Shown piece after piece: positions 54,193-63,294 of a stretch of DNA of 64,000 nucleotides (its first letter is position 1; every line of letters starts with the position of its first letter). This stretch comes from JABDKJ01 sp964609215. GTDB taxonomy: Bacteria; Bacteroidota; Bacteroidia; Flavobacteriales_D; JABDKJ01. Below the pieces are notes generated by a model, which ran no database searches, had not been told where the DNA came from, and saw nothing but the letters and a program-made list of their open reading frames with translations. Position numbers and translations under genes: made by a program. Where the stretch lies: assembly GCA_964609215.1 (NCBI GenBank), contig CAZSQZ010000003.1, forward strand, positions 186,001 to 250,000, in the 5' to 3' direction.

Positions 54193-54226
54193 CAAAGATG
54201 CAAATTTTATTGTTTAACTGCAAAAA
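54193..54226 (-). promoter_or_regulatory. Promoter of the rpmB operon
   Basis: TTTTTG (54221-54226), 20-bp spacer, CATCTTTG (54193-54200; one mismatch to TAnnTTTG) on the minus strand. It lies 20 bp before the L28 ATG, as expected for strong ribosomal promoters of this phylum. Confidence 0.55.
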
Positions 54227-54337
54227 TTAGATATAGTTTCAGGTCCTTTCTATTCTTTTATTTTCTACAAACATGTTTAGTAATATATTGACACTATTCA
54301 TTTTTTAGTTTTATATTTAGTATTAAACTTCGATAAA

Positions 54338-57300
54338 ATGGGACCTCAACTCAAACTTAAGCTCTCTATTATTTCCTTATTTGGTCTGTTATTTTGCAAA
54401 TTAGTTATTGGGCAAAATATAAATGAACAATTAAAGGCTCCTCATATAAACGATTTTCTTTTTGTTTCAGATTCATATGATCGAGTTGGAACCTCGGTTT
54501 GTATAGAAGGAAATATAGCCATTTCAGGAGCACCTGATATTGATGTTGCGTCTGAAAATGAAGGTGGTTACGTTTTTGTTTACAAAAGAGAAAACAATAC
54601 TTGGCTTCAAGACACTGTCCTAATGCCAATCGAGAATGAAAAATTTGGAAGAGCTCTAGATATTGAAGATGAAACATTATTCATTGCCAATGAAAATCAG
54701 GTTTTTGTTTATGGGAGAGATATAGATCAAAATTGGATAAACACCCAAATTATAAGTCCTCCTGGCAATTCCAATTATAATTTTGGGAATTCCATAAAGG
54801 TTTTGGATAATGTTTTGGTTGTTGGTTCATCCACACATCTAAATACTAATAATATGACAGCAACAGGTGCTGTTTTCGTTTTCGAGAAAAACACCAATGG
54901 AATTTGGGAATTTACTGCCGATATCTTTGCTTCAGATAGCAATATTAATGACAGTTTTGGATTTTCTGTTGGCCTATTGGAAAACGAAATTTTCGTTGGA
55001 GCTCCAAATAATGACGAACTTGGATTAAATGCTGGAGCCACATATATATATCGAAAAAATTCAAATAATATTTGGATTGAACACGCAAAAATCACTTTCA
55101 TTCAAAGCGATAATCCTGATCAAAAACATTTCGGATTTTCAATTTCCACTATTCAAAATCACTTAGTGGTTGGAGCTAGAGGAACAAGTAGCTCATCAAG
55201 TGTCATACTTGGAAATGTAGTTACTTATTTAAAGAGTGTAAATGATATTTGGTCATTTGAACAATTAATTGAAGCCAATCCCATTAATAATAATAACAAT
55301 TCAGGTTTTTTTGGGAACTCAGTTCATCTATTTGAAGATAAACTTTTAATAGGAGAGCCTAGGAGACGACCATTTGCTCCTCAACCTTCTACACCTAGAA
55401 CAGGAGCAGTGCATATTTACAAATTAGAAAGTGATTGGGTTCTTCAAACCATTTTTTCACATGATGATTTTACCAATTTTGATGAATTTGGCTCTTCTGT
55501 TTCCGCATTTGAAAACCAATTATTCATTGGCTCACCAGCAAAAAAAGATGGATTTAGAGAAGAACCAGGTGCTGCCTACATCTTTTCTTTAGAGAATGAT
55601 AGTATCACTATTCAAACGAATAAAATAATAGGAACAGAGAATATGATTGTTGGTGCAAGAATGGGATACTCTGTAGACATTCATGGAGATTGGGCAATTG
55701 TTGGTGCTTTTGAAAAGGACCGAAATATTCGAAATGCTGGAACAGCTTTCATGTACAAGAAGAATCCACTTGGTCATTGGGAACTAAAGCAAGAAATTTT
55801 CCCTGGTGGCTCAAGCACAGTGCCATCTTTTGGAAAGAGTGTTGATATATACGAAGATTTTGCAATTGTAGGTGCTCCTTTAAATTCCTATGGAGGCACA
55901 ATTAGAGGCGGATCGGCTTATATATTTAAGGTAAATACATCTGATGTATGGGAATTGAAAAAGACCCTTTTTTCTCCTTCTCTTCAAGACCATAGCGAAT
56001 TTGGGAAATTTGTTGCTATAGATGACAAAAAAGTTGCCATTACTACCGATCGACTTTCCCCCAGTGAAAACAATGGAATTTATTTTTATGAAAATGAGAA
56101 TGGCCAATGGATAGAGAAAAATAATTATTCCGAATCTTTATTAAACGGAAATTTCAAATTTCAAGGACCGATTTCATTTTCTGGGAATCAACTGTTGGCT
56201 GGATTAAAAGATGTAAGTCAAAATATGGGAACAGCAGGTGTAATATTTGAAAAAAATTCAAATAGCTTTTGGTTCGATGCACACTACTTAACGGTTGCCA
56301 GTCCTCAAAATCTTGGAGGAGTTGGTTTAGCTGTAGATATATCCGATGAAAAAGCAATAATTGGTGTTCCACACTCTGAGAGCTATGGAAAGGCACTTAT
56401 TTTCGAAAAAGACAACTCAGGGAATTGGATCAATACAAATTCAATTAGCCCTATTGAAGATTCGGAGCCTGCAACCCGATTTGGAAGCTCAGTTTCAATT
56501 GATGGAAACTTAGTATTTGTAGGTGCTACTGATTACCATTTTACAGGGATATTCAGCGGAGGTAAGGTATATTCATTTTTAAAGGATGAAGGCAATTTTT
56601 GGAATTTAAATAACACTTTTTCCGCTAGTGATTCTGACTTAGGTGATGATTTTGGAAGAAGTATCGCCTTTGGCTCAAATAGTCTATTGGTAGGAGCATC
56701 AAGGGATGATCAATATGGTGAAGATGCAGGAGCTGCATATTTTTTCGAATTTGAAGACCCAAGCATTTGCGAAGCTTCTAATTTTAATTCACTCCCTCAA
56801 AATTTACAGGTTGATCAAACTGTAAATAACAGCAAATTAAAATGGAATCATTATTCTGATATTGCGGATGGCTGTATTATTCAAGCTGGAACTATTGCCA
56901 GTGATGATATATCTGAAGAGTTTGAAACCACACCTGCTCTAGTTATTGTTCAAGGAGGAAATATTGCTGGTTCTTTAAACGGATTTGATTTTACTGATTG
57001 GCTTTCTCCAGATAATGAATTCAACCTGTTCAATTTTAACACATTTCCGAGTGGTATGGTCTCAAGTCTTCAACCAGGAGCTTTTTATAAATGGCGCGTG
57101 CGTTGCGGATGTATAGTAGATGAAACGCTTAGCTTTCCTGACAGACTCGCTGCTGACAATGTACATTTATCTCCCTGGTCTGAATATGCTTTATTTTCCA
57201 ATTTAGAGCTCACGCCAAGTATAGAAACACAGTCGCAAACATCTTACAAAAAAGATCTTTCAAGTAAAAACACATTTATATACCCTAACCCTAATAATGG

Positions 57301-57496
57301 TGTGTGTACAATTGAAAGTGTTCATTCAAATTATAGTCTAGAAGTGAGAGACAATTCAGGTAAATTGGTTTTGACTAAATACGCAAATCAAGAAGGATTC
57401 AATCAAATTGATTTAGGAAATATTGCTAGTGGTATTTATTTTATAAAACTAATTTCTGAAGAAGAGACTTCTGTTCATAAAATCATTGTTGAATAA
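54338..57496 (+). CDS. Large T9SS cargo with FG-GAP-like propeller repeats
   Basis: A 1052-residue secreted protein: signal peptide (LSIISLFGLLFCKLVIG), then about a dozen repeats of about 55-65 residues, each with a pattern like DWAIVGA...NAGTAFMYKKN (for example IAISGAPDIDV, LIGEPRR, LFIGSPAKKD, AIVGAPLN, LLVGASRDD). These are FG-GAP-like blades, probably two beta-propellers. The C-terminus carries a separate beta domain and a type A sorting signal (FIYPNPNNGVCTIES ... GIYFIKLISE). Ligand unknown. It overlaps cinA by 14 bp at the 3' end. A TATATTTA with a TTG 20 bp upstream is a weak promoter match. Confidence 0.85.
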   Translation: MGPQLKLKLSIISLFGLLFCKLVIGQNINEQLKAPHINDFLFVSDSYDRVGTSVCIEGNIAISGAPDIDVASENEGGYVFVYKRENNTWLQDTVLMPIENEKFGRALDIEDETLFIANENQVFVYGRDIDQNWINTQIISPPGNSNYNFGNSIKVLDNVLVVGSSTHLNTNNMTATGAVFVFEKNTNGIWEFTADIFASDSNINDSFGFSVGLLENEIFVGAPNNDELGLNAGATYIYRKNSNNIWIEHAKITFIQSDNPDQKHFGFSISTIQNHLVVGARGTSSSSSVILGNVVTYLKSVNDIWSFEQLIEANPINNNNNSGFFGNSVHLFEDKLLIGEPRRRPFAPQPSTPRTGAVHIYKLESDWVLQTIFSHDDFTNFDEFGSSVSAFENQLFIGSPAKKDGFREEPGAAYIFSLENDSITIQTNKIIGTENMIVGARMGYSVDIHGDWAIVGAFEKDRNIRNAGTAFMYKKNPLGHWELKQEIFPGGSSTVPSFGKSVDIYEDFAIVGAPLNSYGGTIRGGSAYIFKVNTSDVWELKKTLFSPSLQDHSEFGKFVAIDDKKVAITTDRLSPSENNGIYFYENENGQWIEKNNYSESLLNGNFKFQGPISFSGNQLLAGLKDVSQNMGTAGVIFEKNSNSFWFDAHYLTVASPQNLGGVGLAVDISDEKAIIGVPHSESYGKALIFEKDNSGNWINTNSISPIEDSEPATRFGSSVSIDGNLVFVGATDYHFTGIFSGGKVYSFLKDEGNFWNLNNTFSASDSDLGDDFGRSIAFGSNSLLVGASRDDQYGEDAGAAYFFEFEDPSICEASNFNSLPQNLQVDQTVNNSKLKWNHYSDIADGCIIQAGTIASDDISEEFETTPALVIVQGGNIAGSLNGFDFTDWLSPDNEFNLFNFNTFPSGMVSSLQPGAFYKWRVRCGCIVDETLSFPDRLAADNVHLSPWSEYALFSNLELTPSIETQSQTSYKKDLSSKNTFIYPNPNNGVCTIESVHSNYSLEVRDNSGKLVLTKYANQEGFNQIDLGNIASGIYFIKLISEEETSVHKIIVE

Positions 57497-58727
57497 GCTC
57501 CTTTCGCAAACAATTTAATGCAGTTATTGCCGTCATGCGGATATTGTTCATTCTCAACCTTCCAAATAGAAATTTTTGAGCTTTTACTCCTTCAGGTGTT
57601 GCTATAGCCATCCAAACTGTGCCTACTGGTTTATCTTCCGTTCCTCCATCAGGTCCAGCTATCCCAGAAACAGCAATGGCATAATCTACATTCATTTTCT
57701 TCTGAACACCTGTAGCCATTTGTAAAACAACTTCTTCTGAAACTGCACCTTTTTCCAAAATAACAGCCTTGTCTACGCCAAGCATTTCCGTTTTCAAGTC
57801 ATAGCTATAGGTAATAAATGAGCCTTCATAATAAACCGAACTACCTGGAACACTGGTGAGCAAATGGGCTATATAACCTCCGGTGCAACTTTCTGCGGTT
57901 GCAATGGTTTTCCCCTTAGACTTCAACAGCTCACCTACCATTATTTCCAACTTATCTTTGTTCTCTCCGAAATAGATGTCTGACAACAATTCTTTAAGCT
58001 CCTCTCCTCTTCTATCAACTCGTTCTTTTATATGGCTTTCGTTTTCACCTGAACAAGAAATTCTCAGTTTAACTAATCCGGGAGAAGGTAAATAAGCCAA
58101 AGATAATCCCGAACTGCGCACCTCTGCCTCCCAACCTTTTATTTTATTAGCGATATAGGACTCTCCGGCTCCCGTTGTGAGAATGGTCTTATGATAAACG
58201 GGCAAAGTTTTAAAATGATTGGTAATTTTCTCCAATCCTTGATGCTCCATAATGTGCTTCATTTCATAAGGGACACCGGGCATGGAAAGCAGCACCTTAT
58301 TTTCTTTTTTAAACCACATTCCAGAAGCAGACCCTTTTAAATTCTCAACTATATCGGCCTTAGAGGGTAACATAGCTTGTTGCCTATTTACCTCAAGCAT
58401 TATTAAGCCTTTTAAGCTGAAGTACTCTTCTATTCTTGCCAATATTTCCTCATTCAAGACCAAATGATCCCCAAAAAATTCTGTCAGAGTTTTCTTTGTT
58501 TTATCATCTTGAGTAGGCCCTAGCCCACCAGTCATTAAAACCAGATCAACACGAGAAAAGGAATCTTCGGTGGCATTAATAATCTCGCTTGGTTTATCTT
58601 TTATAGTAACAATACGATTGACATCTATTCCTATTTTATTCAATTCCTCCCCTATCCAGGCCGAGTTGGTATCTATGGTCTGTCCAATTAGAATCTCGTC
58701 ACCAATTGTTATGATTTCTGCTTTCAC
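57483..58727 (-). CDS. cinA: CinA-family nicotinamide-nucleotide amidase
   Basis: A 414-residue two-domain protein. The N-terminal molybdopterin-binding-like COG1058 domain starts AEIITIGDEILIGQTIDTNS and has TGGLGPTQDDKT; the C-terminal PncC deamidase domain has TAESCTGGYIAHLLTSVPGSS and AVSGIAGPDGG. It recycles nicotinamide mononucleotide to nicotinate mononucleotide; NMN arises from LigA activity, and ligA lies in this window. The start is GTG at 58727. Confidence 0.94.
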   Translation of the reverse strand: MKAEIITIGDEILIGQTIDTNSAWIGEELNKIGIDVNRIVTIKDKPSEIINATEDSFSRVDLVLMTGGLGPTQDDKTKKTLTEFFGDHLVLNEEILARIEEYFSLKGLIMLEVNRQQAMLPSKADIVENLKGSASGMWFKKENKVLLSMPGVPYEMKHIMEHQGLEKITNHFKTLPVYHKTILTTGAGESYIANKIKGWEAEVRSSGLSLAYLPSPGLVKLRISCSGENESHIKERVDRRGEELKELLSDIYFGENKDKLEIMVGELLKSKGKTIATAESCTGGYIAHLLTSVPGSSVYYEGSFITYSYDLKTEMLGVDKAVILEKGAVSEEVVLQMATGVQKKMNVDYAIAVSGIAGPDGGTEDKPVGTVWMAIATPEGVKAQKFLFGRLRMNNIRMTAITALNCLRKELIQQ

Positions 58728-58824
58728 CGGTGCAAGTTATATATGAATTTTCAATTCTAAATTTTAATTAACCGGAATAATAAAGAAACTGTTAACAGAT
58801 TATAAATTTCGAAGGCTGTAATAA

Positions 58825-59208
58825 TTGACAGCAAAAGATTTCGTTATCCTTAAAAATCAGACCTTGGAAAACGTATTAGATCAAATTGAGACAGAACAAA
58901 AGCTAGAAGTTTTAAAATGGACACGCTTGGATAAAGCCGCCATTTGGATGGCCATTATCTCATTTACAATTGGGACATTGCTGCTCCTTTCATTTAAAGT
59001 GACAGAAATAAATTTATTGGCAACTATAGGATTTTTCTTTGTTATGGCAGCCGTTACTATCAATTCACTGATGGTTCTAATTTTGCTTTTTTTAATGTTT
59101 ACGGAGCCTCATCAAAAATGGTCCCATTTAAAGGCTATAGGAATACTTTTGATTAACATTCCAATAACATTGCTTTATCTACAAATTGTATTTTCCTCTA
59201 ATTTTTAG
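58825..59208 (+). CDS. Small membrane protein of unknown family
   Basis: A 127-residue protein with a polar N-terminus (about 30 residues) and three hydrophobic helices (AIWMAIISFTIGTLLLLSF, LLATIGFFFVMAAV, NSLMVLILLFLMF, then ILLINIPITLLYLQIVF). I do not recognise it. It starts at TTG 58825, as no ATG is available before the first helix. It overlaps the porin-like gene by 4 bp tail-to-tail. A TAAATTTC just upstream is one mismatch from the -7 box. Confidence 0.65.
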   Translation: MTAKDFVILKNQTLENVLDQIETEQKLEVLKWTRLDKAAIWMAIISFTIGTLLLLSFKVTEINLLATIGFFFVMAAVTINSLMVLILLFLMFTEPHQKWSHLKAIGILLINIPITLLYLQIVFSSNF

Positions 59209-59858
59209 AGATTAAAAGAGTAACCTAGATTGTAATTGATATTTCTGTTTAATGAAAATTCCGTACTCAGGGCATGAGAAAATGAATTATAATAATTAGC
59301 CTCTAAGAGAATATTGCCAGGGCCAGCCTTCATATATAAGCCTGCGCCAGCATTTGCACCTATATTCCATCTGTTAACTTCCGAAAATATTCCCATTGGA
59401 ATTTTCCTACTATTCAGGACTTCTCCGCTATCTATATCCACCAACTCTTCCTTAGCTGCAGCTGCAAATGAAAATCCAAAACCTGCTTTGGTAAATAAGG
59501 ATAATCGTTCTTTAATAAGGGGAAACTTGACTTGACAATTAAGAGGCACATCAACATAAGAAATTTGAATTCTGGTATCACCAACCCATGGGCTAATAAA
59601 ACCTGGAATACAAGCAGCCCCTCTTTTAACAAAACCTGGTTCAACTCCAAGAGAAATTTGATTGCTTAGAGATTTGAAATAGAAAAAAGAAAAATTATAG
59701 GTATCAATATCTATCTCTGCACCATCAGGGGTTTCTATTTCACCATAACTTTCCCAAGCATTGGTATAACCGGCTTTAAAGCCAATTGTATTTTGCGAAT
59801 ATGCATTTTGAAAAAGGAATATAATTCCTAAAAGAAGGGTTAGGTTAAGCGTTTTCAT
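59205..59858 (-). CDS. Outer-membrane beta-barrel protein (porin family)
   Basis: A 217-residue protein from the ATG at 59858, which gives a clean signal peptide (LNLTLLLGIIFLFQNAYS) and rejects the 47-residue upstream extension. Alternating hydrophobic strands end in a C-terminal NLGYSFNL typical of an eight-stranded OmpA/OmpX-like barrel. Function unknown. It lies 36 bp past the broken small membrane-protein gene. Confidence 0.8.
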   Translation of the reverse strand: MKTLNLTLLLGIIFLFQNAYSQNTIGFKAGYTNAWESYGEIETPDGAEIDIDTYNFSFFYFKSLSNQISLGVEPGFVKRGAACIPGFISPWVGDTRIQISYVDVPLNCQVKFPLIKERLSLFTKAGFGFSFAAAAKEELVDIDSGEVLNSRKIPMGIFSEVNRWNIGANAGAGLYMKAGPGNILLEANYYNSFSHALSTEFSLNRNINYNLGYSFNL

Positions 59859-59893
59859 ACATTTTGTTTTGGATTTAGGAAACGGCAAAATTC

Positions 59894-60214
59894 TTAATTT
59901 ATTGGATGCAATTGAATATAAACGAAAGCAAAACATATCATTATCAAAACAAAATTGATCAAAGTAGCCAATAATCCGATTTTCTCTTTTTTTATCCATG
60001 CATATGCTCCAAGACCCAAGCCTAATTAAAAAAAAACACTATAAAATAAAGACAGTTTTATTCCTCCAGACACAATTGATGCATTTATGGTTGAGTCAGT
60101 TATTGTTTCCTCCCATTCTTTTATTGATTCATGCATAGAAAGAAGACTTTGCAAACAATAAAACCCAGATATAATGGAAATAACTAATGAAATAATCGCC
60201 AAAATTCTGTTCAT
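59894..60214 (-). pseudogene. Small membrane protein interrupted by an in-frame stop
   Basis: From the ATG at 60214 the frame is open for 62 codons to a TAA at 60026-60028, then resumes in the same frame for 43 more codons to a TAA at 59894-59896. The region after the stop (LGLGLGAYAWIKKEKIG then a hydrophobic helix) matches the end of the upstream paralogue: GGIKLSLFYSVFF before the stop aligns with GGLRISIIALFIA. The full 106-residue product would equal the paralogue's 108. A single substitution (for example TTA to TAA) next to a nine-T run explains it. The ATG overlaps the upstream stop by 4 bp. Read-through or sequencing error are alternatives. Confidence 0.75.
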
Positions 60215-60537
60215 AGAAACCAAACATAGTAAGGTGTAAAGGATGAAATCATCAAGAACAAATTATAAAGGAGTGCATTCTTTGATTTTGGATGGCTACT
60301 GTGTAATCCGATAATACCAATCACCAAACCTATTAAGGCAATAAATAACGCAATTATCGAAATTCTTAGACCACCTGTGTTAACTGCCTTCTCAACCATT
60401 CCCATTTCAACAAAGGACTCTGGGTTTTGCTCATAAATTGAACGTGCAGGTTCAATATTCAAACCATTCTGAATGGCTAAAGCTACCAAAGAAACAATGG
60501 CTATCATAGTACTGATTTTTCCTAAATTCCCTTTCAT
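60211..60537 (-). CDS. Small membrane protein, paralogue of the interrupted gene
   Basis: A 108-residue protein with an N-terminal helix (MIAIVSLVALAIQNGL), a polar loop and two C-terminal helices (ISIIALFIALIGLVIGIIGL, LYNLFLMISSF). Family not recognised. It overlaps both neighbours by 4 bp (ATGA), so five genes from the S46 peptidase to here are one unit. The interrupted gene is its closest visible relative. Confidence 0.7.
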   Translation of the reverse strand: MKGNLGKISTMIAIVSLVALAIQNGLNIEPARSIYEQNPESFVEMGMVEKAVNTGGLRISIIALFIALIGLVIGIIGLHSSHPKSKNALLYNLFLMISSFTPYYVWFL

Positions 60538-60788
60538 TTTAAAATTGCTCCAATCATATTTAAAAATACACTGGTCATGCTTAAGATTTTGTGATTTCTA
60601 AAGTTCATTGCTCCTAAAGCCAGTCCAAAATAACAGGCTAACGTAAATATCCATTTAGAAGATGTTAATAAAGCTTCCACTTTACTAGAAACATCAAATA
60701 AATCATGTCTGAAAATCAGTATTATAGAAAGATGAACGACAGAAACAATGCCAATGGCCAATGAAATATTCAATGGCTGTCTATTCAT
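60534..60788 (-). CDS. Small membrane protein, third of the set
   Basis: An 84-residue protein with three hydrophobic helices (ISLAIGIVSVVHLSIILIF, WIFTLACYFGLALGAM, MTSVFLNMIGAIL). The order of helices and short length suggest distant kinship with the two genes downstream, but similarity is weak. It overlaps the pterin dehydratase gene and the next gene by 4 bp each. Confidence 0.65.
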   Translation of the reverse strand: MNRQPLNISLAIGIVSVVHLSIILIFRHDLFDVSSKVEALLTSSKWIFTLACYFGLALGAMNFRNHKILSMTSVFLNMIGAILK

Positions 60789-61015
60789 ACTAAGCCATCG
60801 ATCTTATTTGCGAGTTCCCGATCCTGATCGGTTACTATCCCTCCTTCATCATGGGTGTTCAAACAAATTTTGACCTTATTATATACATTTTCCCAGTAAG
60901 GATGATGGTTCATTTTCTCCGCTTCAATAGCTACCCTTGTCATGAAAGCAAACGCTACTGAGAAATCCTTAAACTCAAACTCCTTCACCAATTGATTATC
61001 TTCTTCTTTCCACAT
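60785..61015 (-). CDS. 4a-hydroxytetrahydrobiopterin dehydratase (PCD/DCoH)
   Basis: A 76-residue pterin-4a-carbinolamine dehydratase: FKDFSVAFAFMTRVAIEAEKMNHHPYWENVYNKVKICLNTHDEGG covers the whole active site, with the catalytic HHP motif (residues about 37-39) and a later His in NTHDEGG. It lies one base after the S46 peptidase gene. It regenerates tetrahydrobiopterin for aromatic hydroxylases; no such hydroxylase is in this window, so context does not explain it. Confidence 0.9.
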   Translation of the reverse strand: MWKEEDNQLVKEFEFKDFSVAFAFMTRVAIEAEKMNHHPYWENVYNKVKICLNTHDEGGIVTDQDRELANKIDGLV

Positions 61016-61016
61016 A

Positions 61017-63233
61017 TTATCTATTCAAGGATTGTATTGCTGGGTCAATCATAAACATATCTCGCTTTTTTTCAGGGTTTCTTACCAAGACCATTTCATC
61101 TATTAAATGATCAGCACCAGCAAATTTATCTACAATAAACAACACATAGCGAATGTCTACCATAATGTTTCTGCACAGCTCTGGAGAAAATCGAATATCA
61201 CTCATGGTACTCTCCCATGAACGGTCAAAATTCAAACCTACAAGTTGCCCCATACCATTAAGACATGGACTTCCAGAATTCCCTCCTGATGTATGGTTTG
61301 ATCCTGTAAAGCAAACCCGTAATTCTCCTTTATCTGCATATTGACCATAATCTTGATTTTCCCAGAGTTCAATTAGCTTTTCTGGTAAGTCGAACTCCTT
61401 ATCATCTGGTATATACTTCGCGATTGCTCCATCTAATGTGGTGTAGAATTTATACTCAACTGCATCAATTGGCTCTGAACCTTCTGCTTTACCATACGTT
61501 AATCTTAGCGTACTATTTGCATCTGCCCAATTCGGTCTTTCAGGGAATAGTTCTCTTTGTGCTTGCATATACTTGCGCATATTGATATCAATTTGGTTCT
61601 GTAGGTCATTATATCTTGGTCGAATCTTATCATAATAACCCGAAAAGAAATCTCGCATTACTCTATAGGCAGGATCTTTCTTAACTTTCTTTACAGATCC
61701 AGAATTAAAATTGGCAAGCAAAGCATTCATTTTTTCCTCATCCACAAAATAGGACTTGTTATAAATGGCATTACCTAAAACATCTGTACTTCCTCTGAAC
61801 TTTGATAGACCCGCATTTAAAATTTGAGGTTCAAAACTATCCGCAACTCCGTTTTTATAGAGCGGAGTAAGTGCATTAAATATTTTTTGATCTACAGTTC
61901 GATTATAATTTTTGAAGTGACTTTTAGTAGCGTTTTTTAATTTCTCAATTTCTGCACTTAATTTTTCAGGATCTTGAGATATGGATTCATACTGATCTAC
62001 TAAAGAAGAAAAACGGTTTGCATATCTCACAAACTCTGGCCCATAGAAAACATACTCTATAAAATAGTCTCTGGCAATTTTATAGCTCTTTATTTCTTCA
62101 TACTGACCTTCTAAACTTTTTAAGATGTCCCCATATTTTGGTCTCAAACCATTTTCAGAAACACGTTTTTTAAACTCTTCCTCAAAATCTCTTTTTTCTT
62201 GAAGTGCATCCAATTTCTCCAATCCAAAGTTCTGCCCCTTCCATTTTTTCCACGCATTAGAAATCCTAGATTGTTTTGCAGCGTATTGAATTCTAATTTT
62301 ATCGCTACGTTCCATTGCATCATCAATAACTGCTAAACTTGCAGTCCTCATTTCAATATTGTTGGGATTAGAAATGTTCATGATATGATCAACAGCAAAA
62401 GAGCTTAAATACTGTTCTGTTCTTCCCGGAAAACCGTAGACCATAGTAAACTCGCCTTGTTCAACTCCATCTAAATTTATTTCCAAAGAATGTTTGGGTT
62501 TCAGTGGAACGTTGTCTGCCGATGGTTCCGCGGGCTTTCCATCTGCTCCCATATAAATTCTAAACATTGAAAAATCACCAGTATGTCTTGGCCATACCCA
62601 ATTGTCAGTATCTCCCCCAAACTTTCCTATAGACGATGGTGGAGCTCCTACCAAACGCACATCATCAAAAGTTTCCGTTAAAATCATATAGAACTCATTC
62701 CCATAATAAAATGCTCTTACCTTAGCCTCGTAATGATTGTCCTTGCTTGCAGCCAGTTCTATCTTTTTGCTATTCTCTTCTATAATTCTATTTCTATCAG
62801 ATTCCGGTGTTGTCTTATCAATACCTTCTAAAACAGAAGCAGTAACATCTCTTATTTCCACAATAAAAGTGGCCGTTAATCCAGGGTTCATAAGTTCATC
62901 CTCTTTACTCATGGCCCAAAAACCATTTTTCAAATAGTCATTCTCCAAACTAGAATGTGATTGAATTTGCGAATAACCGCAATGGTGATTGGTTAGTATC
63001 AATCCCTCATAGGAAATAACTTCTGCTGTGCAGCCGCCACCAAAGTGAACAATAGCATCTTTTAGACTGGATTGATTTATGGAGTAAATATCTTCAGCAC
63101 TTAATTTTAATCCATAGGATTGCATATCTCCCTCCACTGCTTTTAGCAATGCAGGAATCCACATTCCTTCTTTTGCAGTAAAATGAAAACTAATAGAAAA
63201 ACAGAAAAGTAAAATAGATAATTTCTTGATCAT
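61017..63233 (-). CDS. S46-family dipeptidyl-peptidase (DPP11-like)
   Basis: A 738-residue secreted peptidase with signal sequence LSILLFCFSISFHFTA. Catalytic His in TNHHCGY (residues 81-87), and Ser in SGGNSGSP (about 653). The residue that sets specificity is the Arg of NFDRSW (about 671); in characterised S46 enzymes Arg there marks DPP11, which releases dipeptides with Asp or Glu at the second position, while Gly marks DPP7. Periplasmic or surface role in amino-acid uptake is likely. It heads the operon, behind a consensus promoter. Confidence 0.92.
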   Translation of the reverse strand: MIKKLSILLFCFSISFHFTAKEGMWIPALLKAVEGDMQSYGLKLSAEDIYSINQSSLKDAIVHFGGGCTAEVISYEGLILTNHHCGYSQIQSHSSLENDYLKNGFWAMSKEDELMNPGLTATFIVEIRDVTASVLEGIDKTTPESDRNRIIEENSKKIELAASKDNHYEAKVRAFYYGNEFYMILTETFDDVRLVGAPPSSIGKFGGDTDNWVWPRHTGDFSMFRIYMGADGKPAEPSADNVPLKPKHSLEINLDGVEQGEFTMVYGFPGRTEQYLSSFAVDHIMNISNPNNIEMRTASLAVIDDAMERSDKIRIQYAAKQSRISNAWKKWKGQNFGLEKLDALQEKRDFEEEFKKRVSENGLRPKYGDILKSLEGQYEEIKSYKIARDYFIEYVFYGPEFVRYANRFSSLVDQYESISQDPEKLSAEIEKLKNATKSHFKNYNRTVDQKIFNALTPLYKNGVADSFEPQILNAGLSKFRGSTDVLGNAIYNKSYFVDEEKMNALLANFNSGSVKKVKKDPAYRVMRDFFSGYYDKIRPRYNDLQNQIDINMRKYMQAQRELFPERPNWADANSTLRLTYGKAEGSEPIDAVEYKFYTTLDGAIAKYIPDDKEFDLPEKLIELWENQDYGQYADKGELRVCFTGSNHTSGGNSGSPCLNGMGQLVGLNFDRSWESTMSDIRFSPELCRNIMVDIRYVLFIVDKFAGADHLIDEMVLVRNPEKKRDMFMIDPAIQSLNR

Positions 63234-63254
63234 TATTATTTTTTAGAATAGGGT

Positions 63255-63283
63255 CAAAGTTACAGGAATCAGGCCAAAACAAA
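63255..63283 (-). promoter_or_regulatory. Consensus promoter of the S46 peptidase operon
   Basis: TTTG (63280-63283), 17-bp spacer, TAACTTTG (63255-63262), both exact on the minus strand. It lies 21 bp before the ATG at 63233 and drives up to five genes plus the interrupted one. Confidence 0.7.
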
Positions 63284-63294
63284 AACATTAGCCC

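Noticed and set aside
54173..54223. A 17-residue extension of L28
   Set aside because: It overlaps the promoter and the family starts MSRxCxxTGK.
59859..59999. A 47-residue extension of the barrel protein
   Set aside because: It would bury the signal peptide; it is instead out-of-frame sequence from the end of the interrupted membrane-protein gene.
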